Source of the DNA: Verrucomicrobiales bacterium | GTDB lineage: Bacteria; Verrucomicrobiota; Verrucomicrobiia; Verrucomicrobiales; DEV007 | Direction: 5' to 3' | Assembly (NCBI GenBank): GCA_013003335.1 | Contig: JABDJT010000366.1 | Coordinates: forward strand, 1 to 15,300 | DNA: 15,300 bases | In this document: positions 1 to 7,239 of the stretch, one piece after another | Layout: each line of letters opens with the position of its first letter | Numbering within the stretch: position 1 is the first letter of the stretch | Notes under the pieces: generated by a model | Database searches by the model: none | The model's input: only the letters and a program-made list of their open reading frames with translations | What the model was told of the DNA's origin: nothing | Translations under genes and position numbers: made by a program

Positions 1-413
1 GTCATATCGAGCGCGAACAGATCGCCGACGGTGTTGAGATATTCGCGGCGGTTGAGGCGGCGGAGGACCGTTTGTCCGCCGGAGCTTTTCAAACTAGCAC
101 GCGCTTCCGCAACCGAATTCGTCAGCGCAGCGATCGCATCCGCGATCTCTTCTTTGCTCGGCTGAAGCTCCGCCTTTTTCGGTGGCATCTCGCCGAGGTT
201 CAATTGGTCGATCGCGTCCTGAATTTCGAGCACGGTCAGCTTGTCCTTCAGCGGAAACGCAATCTCATCAAAACGGCGGTCGCCCTTCTGCTTCTCATCA
301 CCGTGGCAGGTGATGCAATATTTTTGGAGGAACTGCGCGCCGGTTTTTTCTTCCGCCGCGACAGCTGCCGATCCCAGCGCGGTGGCCAGGATGAACTGAC
401 AAAAAATTTTCAT
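1..413 (-). CDS. PSCyt1/DUF1587 cytochrome-type protein, N-terminal part (cut by window edge)
   Basis: Translated from the ATG at 413, this reads as a signal peptide (MKIFCQFILATALGSAAVAA) followed by a c-type haem motif C-I-T-C-H at about residues 34-38 and the context HGDEKQKGDRRFD, typical of Planctomycete cytochrome c (PSCyt1). The last visible residues, LRRLNRREYLNTVGDLF, match the beginning of DUF1587. In this family a large protein (often 700-1000 residues, with DUF1587/1592/1588/1585 domains) is exported and thought to be a surface-associated redox or degradative component; the substrate is not known from sequence. The start lies 11 bases after the stop of the DUF1552 gene, so the two are probably co-transcribed. 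No Shine-Dalgarno is visible. The C-terminal part lies outside the window. Confidence 0.85.
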   Translation of the reverse strand, partial: MKIFCQFILATALGSAAVAAEEKTGAQFLQKYCITCHGDEKQKGDRRFDEIAFPLKDKLTVLEIQDAIDQLNLGEMPPKKAELQPSKEEIADAIAALTNSVAEARASLKSSGGQTVLRRLNRREYLNTVGDLFALDM

Positions 414-424
414 CGTCGAAAAAA

Positions 425-1726
425 TCAGATCAGCGCGCCCGTGCTCGTGCCAAACGATTCGACCTCGACGCCGAAACGCTGGAGCAGATTCACGTAGAGA
501 TTGCAAAGCGGCTGGCAGTTGAGGCCCTCGCGCGGGAACTCGCGATACTCGCCGTGCTTGAATCCGCCCCCGGCGAGAATGACCGGCAGATTCTTGTTCG
601 TGTGGGAATTCGCGTTCGCCATTCCGCTGCCAAACAGAACCATCGTTTTTTCCAGCAAGGTGCTGTCGCCATCCGAGATCGACTTCATTTTCTCTACGAA
701 ACGGGCGAACTGCTGCATCTGGTATTCCTCAAGCACGAGGAGATTTTTGATGTTGTCCGGCGCGTTGCCGTGGTGAGAGAGTGAGTGGTAGCCCTTCTTG
801 ATATCAAAGTAGCGCGACTCGAAATCGCCGCCGATTTCCAAAGTCGCAATGCGCGTGGAATCCGTCTGCAGCGCGAGAATGATCAGGTCGTAGAGCAGCG
901 GCAAATCGTCCACCATGTTGGTGTTTTTCGGCTCCGCGAACGGCGCTTCAGGCTTCGGCACATCGGCCCACTGACGCTGAAGCTCGAGCTGTTTTTCGAC
1001 GTGACGCACCGAGGAAAAATACTCGTCCAGTTTCTCGCGATCGGATTTATCGAGCTTGTTGCCGAGCGATTTCGCGTCGCCGTGAACCGCGTCGAGAATC
1101 GAGCCTTTCAGATCGAATCGGTCTTTCGCTTTTTTCAAATTGTCGCTCGATTCGTTCACGAACAGCTTTTTGAAAAGTTCGTTCGCGCCCGGAATCGGAG
1201 GCACACGCGTTCCGCTTCGAGTCCAGCACATCTGGCAGCCGCCGTGAATTCCGTCTTCCGAACCGATTGTCAGCGACGGAAAACGTGTCAGCCCGCCCAT
1301 CGCTTCAGCGGCCCGCTGATCGAGGCTGATGTTCCCCTCCGGCCGACCTTTCGCGTCCATCGAGAGCACGCCGGTCAAAAAGGAATGCACCGCGAAGTGC
1401 CCACCCTTCACGTCATGGTCGAGCCCGCCGAACAGCGTGAAATCTTTCCGGAGCGGCTCCATGGGCTTCATCAGCCGCGGCATTTCGTAATTTTTCCCCG
1501 TCTTCTTCGGCCAGAATTCCGGCTGGTAAAATCCCAGTAAATTCCCGATCGCAACCATTCTCGTCGATCCAATTGCGGTTTCCACGCCCACCGCAGGACT
1601 CGCCGCGAGCAAGCGTGACGTCAGGGAATCGAACATCGGCAGCGCCAACGTCGCCCCGGCAGAGCGGAGAAAGAATCGACGCCGGGAGATTCCGGTGGGG
1701 CGGTCAGAGAATTTTGCAGACTTCAT
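425..1726 (-). CDS. DUF1552 (HXXSHH) protein, Tat-exported
   Basis: A 433-residue protein of the DUF1552/HXXSHH family. The N-terminus has a twin-arginine signal (SRRRFFLRSAGATLALP, residues 14-30), so export through the Tat pathway is likely. The family signature HSLSHH is at residues 314-319, and the C-terminal half contains the usual LFGSGMANANSHTN and LPVILAGGGFKHG segments at about 365-392, reminiscent of an alkaline-phosphatase/sulfatase-like fold. The length is normal for the family. Biochemical function is unknown; members are typically encoded beside PSCyt1/DUF1587-type cytochromes in Planctomycetota and Verrucomicrobiota, as here (the cytochrome gene begins 11 bases downstream). The ATG at 1726 is chosen because it places the twin arginines about 15 residues in. 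The product's partner is presumably the downstream cytochrome protein; this is inferred from gene order. Confidence 0.9.
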   Translation of the reverse strand: MKSAKFSDRPTGISRRRFFLRSAGATLALPMFDSLTSRLLAASPAVGVETAIGSTRMVAIGNLLGFYQPEFWPKKTGKNYEMPRLMKPMEPLRKDFTLFGGLDHDVKGGHFAVHSFLTGVLSMDAKGRPEGNISLDQRAAEAMGGLTRFPSLTIGSEDGIHGGCQMCWTRSGTRVPPIPGANELFKKLFVNESSDNLKKAKDRFDLKGSILDAVHGDAKSLGNKLDKSDREKLDEYFSSVRHVEKQLELQRQWADVPKPEAPFAEPKNTNMVDDLPLLYDLIILALQTDSTRIATLEIGGDFESRYFDIKKGYHSLSHHGNAPDNIKNLLVLEEYQMQQFARFVEKMKSISDGDSTLLEKTMVLFGSGMANANSHTNKNLPVILAGGGFKHGEYREFPREGLNCQPLCNLYVNLLQRFGVEVESFGTSTGALI

Positions 1727-1749
1727 GGCTGAGTGTGAAATCTACCAAC

Positions 1750-1761
1750 AACCGCGCGGTT
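1750..1761. promoter_or_regulatory. 12-bp perfect palindrome upstream of DUF1552 gene
   Basis: AACCGCGCGGTT is a perfect 12-bp palindrome 24 bases upstream of the DUF1552 start codon in the divergent intergenic region. Position and symmetry would suit a dimeric regulator's site or a short mRNA hairpin. There is no second copy in the window, and its role is inferred only. Confidence 0.25.
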
Positions 1762-1811
1762 CCGCCTTGAAAATCGGAGGCATGTTTGAGTGAACGCAGG
1801 CGTATTCACAA

Positions 1812-1856
1812 ACGAACCAACCTGGTTCGTTCGACGGTCAGACCCCGTTGGTTCGT
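1812..1856. repeat. Dispersed intergenic repeat, locus A (two 22-nt units, head to head)
   Basis: Two related 22-nt units: a forward unit at 1812-1833 (20/22 identical to the copy at 9563) and an inverted unit at 1835-1856 (17/22 to the reverse complement of that copy). The forward unit is itself a hairpin, AACGAACCA-ACC-TGGTTCGTT at 1811-1831. ACGAACCAAC (1812-1821) can alternatively pair perfectly with GTTGGTTCGT (1847-1856), so two mutually exclusive folds exist. The element lies between the divergent DUF1552 and DUF1501 genes, upstream of both. It belongs to the same family as the loci at 3290, 9563 and 13463. Confidence 0.75.
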
Positions 1857-1878
1857 CCGGTGTCACGCACATCGGCGA

Positions 1879-1908
1879 TTGTCTGTAATCGGAAAATTGA
1901 ACGATACT
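1879..1908 (+). promoter_or_regulatory. Possible promoter of the DUF1501 gene
   Basis: TTGTCT at 1879-1884 and GATACT at 1903-1908 are separated by 18 bases, each matching the sigma-70 consensus at four of six positions. Transcription would begin at about the ATG at 1917, giving a very short leader. The match is weak and this is only a suggestion. Confidence 0.2.
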
Positions 1909-1916
1909 TTTTAAAG

Positions 1917-3287
1917 ATGCAATTCCCCGGTCACCCCGTTTCACGACGTTCGGCGCTCGCCTCCCTTGGCGGCGGGCTTGGATCGCTGGGAATGATCTCC
2001 GCGCTCGGGCAGAATGGCGGAGCCCTGACAAAACCACATTTTGTCCCCCGGGCAAAACGGGTCATTCACCTCTTCATGAACGGAGGACCCTTTGGTCCCG
2101 ATTTTTTTGACCCGAAACCAGCCCTGACAAAATACGAAGGCCAGCGGCCCGAAGGCGCGGATTTGCGAACAGAACGCCCGACCGGCGGGTTGATGGCGGT
2201 TCCCTACCAATACAAAAATCACGGAAAAAGCGGGCTGCCGATCAGCGAGCTGCTGCCGAATTTAGCGCAGCACGCAGATGATTTATGCATGCTTCCGAGT
2301 TGCTACACCGACAACCCGAATCACGGGCCGGCGCTGCTTTTAATGAACAACGGGACGATGACTCCGCGCGTGCCGAGCATGGGCGCGTGGACCTCCTACG
2401 GTCTGGGGAACGAAAGCGCGGATTTACCCGGCTACGTGGTGCTGTGCCCCGGTCGTCCCGTCCGGTTTTCGATTTTGTGGAACAGCGCATTTCTGCCCGC
2501 CAAGCATGCCGGACTGTACATCAACCACTCGAATCTCGATCCGCATTCGATGATTCCGTGGCTGAAAAATACGGAGGCGAAGCCGGGCGAACAACGCAAG
2601 CGGCTCGACCTGATGCAATTACTCAATCGCGATCACCTCGCCTCCCGCGGCGGAAATGATCCGCGACTCGAAGGGCGAATTGAGGCGATGGAAACGGCCT
2701 ATCGCATGCAATTCTCCGCGCATGACGCCTTTGATTTGAAACAGGAAAAATCGGCCACGCGGGAAGCGTACGGCACATCGCATTTCGCGAATGGGTGCCT
2801 TCTGGCCCGTCGACTCGCCGAGCGGGGTGTCCGATTCACGCAGGTGTATTACGGGGCCGGTCAGCCGTGGGACACGCATTCCGGCCATGACAAAAAAACG
2901 CGGGCGCTTGCGAAAGACATCGACCAGCCAATTTCAGCGTTGATTGAAGATTTGAAACAGCGCGGACTTTTCGAAGATACTCTCATTGTTTGGGGCGGCG
3001 AATTCGGCCGCACGCCGGTTACGGAGAACAAGGATGGCCGCGATCACAATCCGCACGGCTTTCACATGTTCATGGCCGGCGCCGGGGTGAAGGGCGGCTA
3101 CATTCACGGATCAAGCGATGAGTTCGGTTTCAAAGCGCAGGAAAAGGCGATGCACGTTCATGACATTCATGCCACAATTCTGCATTTGTTAGGGATCGAC
3201 CACGAGCGATTGACGTTTTTTCATGCCGGGCGGGAGTATCGGCTCACCGATGTGCACGGAGTCGTGGCTAAGGAGATTTTGGCGTAA
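1917..3287 (+). CDS. DUF1501 protein
   Basis: A 456-residue DUF1501 family protein. Visible family segments run from the N-terminal FVPRAKRVIHLFMNGGP (residues 42-58) and FFDPKPALTKYEG (63-75) to LARRLAERGVRFTQVYYGAGQPWDTH, WGGEFGRTP, GRDHNPHGFHMF and the C-terminal MHVHDIHATILHLLGIDHERLT and YRLTDVHGVV. These histidine- and aspartate-rich motifs resemble the alkaline-phosphatase superfamily, but no reaction is established. The N-terminus SRRSALASLGGGLGSLGM looks like a twin-arginine-type export signal. I prefer the ATG at 1917; the frame stays open upstream to a TTG at 1848, but that would run through the repeat. Such genes usually follow a DUF1549/DUF1553 cytochrome gene; here there is none, so it stands alone, divergent from the DUF1552 cluster. 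Confidence 0.9.
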   Translation: MQFPGHPVSRRSALASLGGGLGSLGMISALGQNGGALTKPHFVPRAKRVIHLFMNGGPFGPDFFDPKPALTKYEGQRPEGADLRTERPTGGLMAVPYQYKNHGKSGLPISELLPNLAQHADDLCMLPSCYTDNPNHGPALLLMNNGTMTPRVPSMGAWTSYGLGNESADLPGYVVLCPGRPVRFSILWNSAFLPAKHAGLYINHSNLDPHSMIPWLKNTEAKPGEQRKRLDLMQLLNRDHLASRGGNDPRLEGRIEAMETAYRMQFSAHDAFDLKQEKSATREAYGTSHFANGCLLARRLAERGVRFTQVYYGAGQPWDTHSGHDKKTRALAKDIDQPISALIEDLKQRGLFEDTLIVWGGEFGRTPVTENKDGRDHNPHGFHMFMAGAGVKGGYIHGSSDEFGFKAQEKAMHVHDIHATILHLLGIDHERLTFFHAGREYRLTDVHGVVAKEILA

Positions 3288-3289
3288 AA

Positions 3290-3332
3290 ACGAACCAAAG
3301 GGTACGTTCGGCAAACCAACCCTGTCCATTCG
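3290..3332. repeat. Dispersed intergenic repeat, locus B (two tandem 22-nt units)
   Basis: A first unit at 3290-3310 (20/22 relative to 9563-9584, with one base deleted and one changed) abuts a second at 3311-3332 (18/22 relative to 9585-9606). The arrangement and orientation match locus D exactly, including the abutting junction. It starts three bases after the DUF1501 stop codon, in a convergent intergenic region. Confidence 0.75.
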
Positions 3333-3336
3333 ACGT

Positions 3337-3379
3337 TAAGAGCCGACAGTCGGGGCAAAGTCCCTGACGCCGGCTCTTA
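3337..3379. terminator. Long hairpin between convergent genes
   Basis: TAAGAGCCG at 3337-3345 pairs perfectly with CGGCTCTTA at 3371-3379. Inside it a second stem pairs 3347-3355 with 3362-3369, with one bulged A and one G-T pair, leaving a small loop around CAAAGT. It sits between the 3' ends of the DUF1501 gene and the pseudokinase/Sel1 gene and is nearly symmetric, so it could end transcription from both sides. There is no U-tract, so intrinsic termination is not certain; it could instead be a separate small palindromic repeat. Confidence 0.5.
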
Positions 3380-3399
3380 CAATCAGGCATCGGCCCCGA

Positions 3400-5616
3400 T
3401 CACTTCTTTGAAAGATCCTTGAGTCTTTGAATCGCGTTTTTGTTTCCTTCCGACGCAGCACGTTCGTAGAGCGTGCGGGCAGTTTTGATATCCTTATCCG
3501 CCCCGATACCATGCTCGCGACACTGACCCAGTAGAAAGAGGCAGTTGGCGTTATTGCTTTTGGCTCCCTGCTCCAGATACGAGAGTGCAATCGAGTCCGC
3601 CTCATCTTCATCCCCTACTTCCCGATTGAGATACAGGACGGCAAGATTGGCCAGGGCAGAGTCATTCCCAAGATCGCCGGCTTTTTTGAAAAGATCATGG
3701 GCCATCTCGAGGTCGACCTCTTTTCCAAGACCTTCCGCATAGCAAACTCCGAGGAGATCGAGTGCGCGCGGCTCGCCCTCATCGGCTCCATCTTCCAGGT
3801 AAACAACTGCCTCGACCTCGTTTTTCTCCGTGCCCTTTCCGAGGAGCAGGCATTCTCCCGTGAGATAAATCGCCTCGCGATCGCCCAAATTGGCGGCTTT
3901 TTTCAGCCAGGTGAATCCCTCCCGCTGAACCTTGGCTGGCTGGGTTTCTTCAAGCATATGAAGGCCTGCTTCGACCATCGCGTCAACGTCGCCATCAGTT
4001 GCCGCAATTTCGAGCCAGGGCAATGCCATTTCGGCTTCTCCGGTTTTCCGGAAGTGGTTCGCCAGGATTCGGGCCGGATTGATCAGGTTCCACTTTTTGG
4101 CGGAGTTCATGAGAAACCCGATCTCAGCCTCATTGAGATCACCACTCCGTTCGCCGATGAGAGTTGGAATCAGGATGTCGAGTTCGGCTCCGGGCCGTTG
4201 TTCTTTCTCGAGGTCCAAATCGAGAACAGTCTCCAGGCGCTGAATCAGGGCAATTCGTATGTCCTGATCCACCTCGGTAGTCTTTTGCAACTCCTCCGTG
4301 ATCGAATTGACTTCGGATGCTGCCAATTCAGCGGTAGTCATTTCTGGTTTTCTCGGCTTGAGATCGCGGACCAGCGGCCCGGTTACCAAGGACGCTTGAC
4401 TCCTTTCGGTCTTCGCGGGGTTGAAGGGCTTGGGGAAGGTCTCCTCCTCTGGCTGAGGAGAGTCCGGGACTTTCGCTTTCTTCGGGGATGTTGCGAGATT
4501 CGATTCCTCAATCCGATTTGCCGGTTCAGCCGGCGGAACACGATTCGAGTTACGAACCATCATTCCAAGAGTCACCCCCACTACCAGCACCACGATGGAT
4601 GCCGCAATTTTCCCCCACGGATTCCGGTAAGAATTCAAAATCAATTTGATGAACTTTCGTCCCTTGGGTGCGGATTCTGTGACTCCCAATTCAGGCGAGA
4701 CATGATGGGAAGGTCGATCGCGATCGCTTCGAGTTGAAAATGGATTCTCGTCCTCTTCGCCCTCCAACAAGTGCAGAGGAATGGGCTTGGTTTCATCCTC
4801 ATCATCGTCATATTCTTCTTCAACGATCTCCTCAATTTCCAGTTCGGCATCATGATCGATCCCCTCGTCGATCAATCGAGCCGGTTCTTGAAATCGGGAG
4901 AGGCATTCCCGCGCTGTCAACGGAACCCCTTTTTCGAGTTGAAAAATCGTCCATGCGAGCCAATCGACGCGATGTCGATCAAGATCCGGTCTGCAGTGCC
5001 GCAGGCCCGCCCTCAGGACTGAAAGCCGATCCCCCTCAAAGTTCTCGAGCACACCGTCCAGGGTCGAGTAACCACCGGCCACAGCCAGAATATAAAGTCG
5101 TGCCAGTGAGCCCAGCAGTTCGGAAGCTTTTCCGCCCTTATTCTCATTCCATCTCGCGAATTCAAAATCGCAAACCTTGAACTGAAAGAGGCCCGGGGAT
5201 TTGCGTGTTACGAAAACATTTTCAGGAGAAATGACTGTGTCTCCGTTTCCGGCGTCCTCCCATGTGGCAGCCCAGGAGAGAGTCTGGTCGACCAGGATCT
5301 GAAAATCATCGTCAGATACCAATCCTTCTTTACAGATTACCTTGAGCGACTTTCCAACAAGAGATTCCGTGACGACATTAAACTCGTCTCCTGACCTGTC
5401 GATGTCGTAGATCTCCAGGAGGTTTGGGTGAGCGAGTGCCGAAATTTTCTGGAACTTTTTCCGGAAAATCTCCGCATCGCCCGGTTCCAGGGAAGGTCGT
5501 TCTTTTTTTAACTGAACCCGGTGGGAAAGAATAGAATCCCAGGCGTCATAGGTGACTGAGAACTGGTCCTCAGCCACTTTCGAATTGATTTTGTATCGCT
5601 CGCTCATGTGTCGCAT
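3400..5616 (-). CDS. Pseudokinase-like membrane protein with C-terminal Sel1 repeats
   Basis: About 738 residues (numbering below from the alternative GTG at 5655, 751 residues). Residues 21-260 follow a Ser/Thr kinase plan: YKINSKVAEDQFSVTYDAWD resembles a glycine-loop region without the glycines, VQLK (48-50... K50/K51) the ATP lysine, PEN (144-146) the catalytic-loop asparagine and DFE (163-165) the DFG site. The HRD aspartate is missing (GDTVISPEN), so it is probably a pseudokinase. Then come a very acidic stretch (270-305), one membrane helix (about 349-367), a proline-rich linker and five or so Sel1 (TPR-like) repeats at about 541-750, such as EAVVYLEDGADEGEPRALDLLGVCYAEGLG. It likely has a cytoplasmic kinase-like part and a scaffold on the other side of the membrane. 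The start is uncertain: ATG at 5616, ATG at 5607 or GTG at 5655, none with a clear ribosome site. Confidence 0.8.
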   Translation of the reverse strand: MRHMSERYKINSKVAEDQFSVTYDAWDSILSHRVQLKKERPSLEPGDAEIFRKKFQKISALAHPNLLEIYDIDRSGDEFNVVTESLVGKSLKVICKEGLVSDDDFQILVDQTLSWAATWEDAGNGDTVISPENVFVTRKSPGLFQFKVCDFEFARWNENKGGKASELLGSLARLYILAVAGGYSTLDGVLENFEGDRLSVLRAGLRHCRPDLDRHRVDWLAWTIFQLEKGVPLTARECLSRFQEPARLIDEGIDHDAELEIEEIVEEEYDDDEDETKPIPLHLLEGEEDENPFSTRSDRDRPSHHVSPELGVTESAPKGRKFIKLILNSYRNPWGKIAASIVVLVVGVTLGMMVRNSNRVPPAEPANRIEESNLATSPKKAKVPDSPQPEEETFPKPFNPAKTERSQASLVTGPLVRDLKPRKPEMTTAELAASEVNSITEELQKTTEVDQDIRIALIQRLETVLDLDLEKEQRPGAELDILIPTLIGERSGDLNEAEIGFLMNSAKKWNLINPARILANHFRKTGEAEMALPWLEIAATDGDVDAMVEAGLHMLEETQPAKVQREGFTWLKKAANLGDREAIYLTGECLLLGKGTEKNEVEAVVYLEDGADEGEPRALDLLGVCYAEGLGKEVDLEMAHDLFKKAGDLGNDSALANLAVLYLNREVGDEDEADSIALSYLEQGAKSNNANCLFLLGQCREHGIGADKDIKTARTLYERAASEGNKNAIQRLKDLSKK

Positions 5617-5800
5617 TTTGGATATGAATTGAGCCCCCCCTTGGAGCTGTGCCACTGCCGGAAAATGATATCCCTGCAGTCACCGTTTTAGAAGACGAAA
5701 AGGTCCGCGAAGTCACAACCAAACCAACTTAATCAGGCAACGGCTCGCACAATCGAGGTTAGTCTGTATTACTGAAAATCTAATAATTCTTAAATAATGA

Positions 5801-5858
5801 TTGACATTATCGGTTCTCTGATGTCTGTGAAGATGTTACAAGCTTTCAAATCCCGGAG
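5801..5858 (+). promoter_or_regulatory. Candidate promoter and ribosome site for lipoprotein gene
   Basis: A perfect -35 TTGACA (5801-5806) lies in an AT-rich stretch, overlapped by an inverted repeat ATAATG/CATTAT (5794-5799 and 5805-5810, 5-nt spacer). No good -10 is present at the standard distance; TGTCTG or TCTGTG around 5822-5829 is the best placed, so an activator or another sigma factor may be involved. A clear Shine-Dalgarno GGAG at 5855-5858 sits 6 bases before the ATG at 5865, which is unusual in this window where most genes lack one. The rest of the divergent region (5617-5800) shows no further convincing signal. Confidence 0.4.
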
Positions 5859-5864
5859 TTTAAC

Positions 5865-6590
5865 ATGCAAAATTCGCTGCCACTTTTTGTTTTAACCATC
5901 CTGGCATGCGGCCTTGCCGGGTGCGTCGGACCCCACACGGTCAATTACTCAATTTCTGGAGACGAAAGAGTGACCGGATCGCAAATCGGAGGCTCGTTGA
6001 AAGTTGCCAAACTGGCCGATGATGCGCCCAGTTTCGAGAAAGTAAACGTTCGCTCAGGCCGTCATGCCTGGAGAACCAACGCCAGCAGCCGATATCCGAA
6101 CGGAGATCGTGCCGCGGAGGTTTCCCGCGCTGTGGCACGTCACATCGACAAGTCGGGACTGTTTCAATCGGTCGTCTATCCGGATGACGGGACAAAAGCG
6201 GACTACAAACTGACTGGTCGAATCTACGACTACAATGCAATGGGGAAGGTCAACAAAAGGGCAGAAAACATTCTCGTACTTGGATCCATGTTTGGATCTT
6301 TCCCCGGCGCTGCTGCAGGACTGGCGGGAACCATCGGGCAGAAAACCACTCTCCAGTCGAATGTGGAATTGAGAGATTTGAAAATTCGCAGCCAGAAAAC
6401 GAACCGGTTGCTCTGGTCAAACCCGTCAATCAAGCGGAGTTCCAACCGGGAAGTGCACTTTTTGAAGGCGGACAAGAAACCCGTTTACAAGGAAGCTGAC
6501 CGCCAGCTGAAAAATGTCGTGTCTGAAATGATCGATGATATCCAAGAGTCCCATAAAAAGAATCCAACTGCCTGGAAATTGAGAAAATAA
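5865..6590 (+). CDS. Predicted lipoprotein of unknown function (DUF4410/auxiliary-lipoprotein-like layout)
   Basis: A 241-residue protein with a lipoprotein signal: hydrophobic residues 5-16 and a lipobox LAGC ending at Cys20. The middle part, VSRAVARHIDKSGLFQSVV (about 86-104) followed by ADYKLTGRIYDYNAMG (112-127), has the layout 'helix with a short GLF-V motif, then ADY-x-L-x-G strand' seen in several envelope lipoproteins such as DUF4410 and ABC-transport auxiliary components. I cannot assign it to one of these with confidence. Residues 134-158 are glycine- and alanine-rich and hydrophobic. The C-terminus is basic. It is expressed from its own candidate promoter and is followed after 44 bases by a second lipoprotein gene on the same strand, so the two probably form an operon and act together in the envelope. 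Confidence 0.75.
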   Translation: MQNSLPLFVLTILACGLAGCVGPHTVNYSISGDERVTGSQIGGSLKVAKLADDAPSFEKVNVRSGRHAWRTNASSRYPNGDRAAEVSRAVARHIDKSGLFQSVVYPDDGTKADYKLTGRIYDYNAMGKVNKRAENILVLGSMFGSFPGAAAGLAGTIGQKTTLQSNVELRDLKIRSQKTNRLLWSNPSIKRSSNREVHFLKADKKPVYKEADRQLKNVVSEMIDDIQESHKKNPTAWKLRK

Positions 6591-6634
6591 GGCCGGGACT
6601 CAAAGCACTTCCGCTTTCAACCCTTGCAAGAACA

Positions 6635-7168
6635 ATGAAAATCACCTTTATCCCAAGAATTTTTTCGTGCGTTGCATTGGCAACCCTAACAGTCTTCTCG
6701 CTGAATTCCTGTTCGGTCGCGGATTTGGGACCTCGCGAAAAAGTTGGAATCATACTGTTTTCTGCGGGTACTGCCGGGATGACGATTAAACAAAAGGAGC
6801 GGGCAGAGGCTGCTGCTCTCGCGGCAACCTCCGTGGTGGGCGGAGCAATCGTCGCTGAAGCGATTATCCTGGATCGCCGGTCGGCCACAGCGGAGCAAAG
6901 ACGTGTGGCGAGGGAAAATGCCCGCCAGGCCTACGCCCAAATGAGCGCGGAGAGAAAAGAAGCGATGAAAAAAGATGGCGTGCGATTTCTCGCGGTTGAC
7001 ACAGTGCAATCGAAGAACAGTCGCGGCCAAAAGGATGTGATGATTTACGATACGAAACGGGGCACGATTAAATCGAATACTGCCTACGACATTCGAGTCG
7101 CTCCGGACATCGGGGATCGCGTGAAGTTCGATACTCAGATTACGGAATACGTCGGGGGAGATGAGTGA
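6635..7168 (+). CDS. Predicted lipoprotein with glycine-zipper-like segment, unknown function
   Basis: A 177-residue protein starting MKITFIPRIFSCVALATLTV with a lipobox-like LNSC ending at Cys26, so it is probably lipid-anchored. Residues about 57-80 (AEAAALAATSVVGGAIVAEAIIL) form an alanine/glycine-rich hydrophobic segment, followed by a highly charged helix (81-113, arginine- and glutamate-rich) and a small C-terminal beta-type domain (114-177) ending in an acidic tail. I do not recognise a named family. It follows the first lipoprotein gene by 44 bases with only a weak purine run before the ATG. The two small lipoproteins flank no transporter or enzyme gene on their own strand, so context gives no functional clue beyond a shared envelope role. 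Confidence 0.7.
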   Translation: MKITFIPRIFSCVALATLTVFSLNSCSVADLGPREKVGIILFSAGTAGMTIKQKERAEAAALAATSVVGGAIVAEAIILDRRSATAEQRRVARENARQAYAQMSAERKEAMKKDGVRFLAVDTVQSKNSRGQKDVMIYDTKRGTIKSNTAYDIRVAPDIGDRVKFDTQITEYVGGDE

Positions 7169-7169
7169 C

Positions 7170-7198
7170 CGCTGAAGGCGTCTTACCGCCACTCAGCG
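7170..7198. terminator. Hairpin after lipoprotein operon
   Basis: CGCTGA (7170-7175) pairs with TCAGCG (7193-7198) and GGCG (7177-7180) with CGCC (7187-7190), giving ten base pairs around a TCTTAC loop with a small internal loop. It begins one base after the TGA of the lipoprotein gene and lies between convergent genes. There is no U-tract, so it may act by another mechanism or mainly protect the 3' end. Confidence 0.45.
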
Positions 7199-7225
7199 CC
7201 AACCCAGCCCTTGACCACCTTGGTC

Positions 7226-7239
7226 ACCTGAATTCAGGT
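7226..7239. terminator. 14-bp perfect palindrome abutting the rpiB-glyA stop codon
   Basis: ACCTGAATTCAGGT is perfectly self-complementary and ends on the base next to the glyA stop codon (TAG, 7242-7240 on the minus strand). It could be a short 3'-end hairpin for the minus-strand transcript or a protein site. No U-tract follows in either direction. Confidence 0.3.

Noticed and set aside
785..1540. A 251-codon open frame antisense to the DUF1552 gene
   Set aside because: The HXXSHH motif and Tat signal on the other strand define the real gene; the antisense frame is a GC-driven shadow.
1848..1916. TTG start for the DUF1501 gene
   Set aside because: It would translate the end of repeat locus A and place the export signal about 30 residues in; the ATG at 1917 fits better.
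3697..4737. A 346-codon open frame antisense to the pseudokinase/Sel1 gene
   Set aside because: The opposite strand encodes a protein with recognisable Sel1 repeats and kinase-like motifs; the antisense translation has no domain, signal or plausible composition.
5719..5740. Possible ninth repeat unit (CCAAACCAAC)
   Set aside because: Only a 10-base match to the second unit of locus D; the flanking bases do not continue the similarity.
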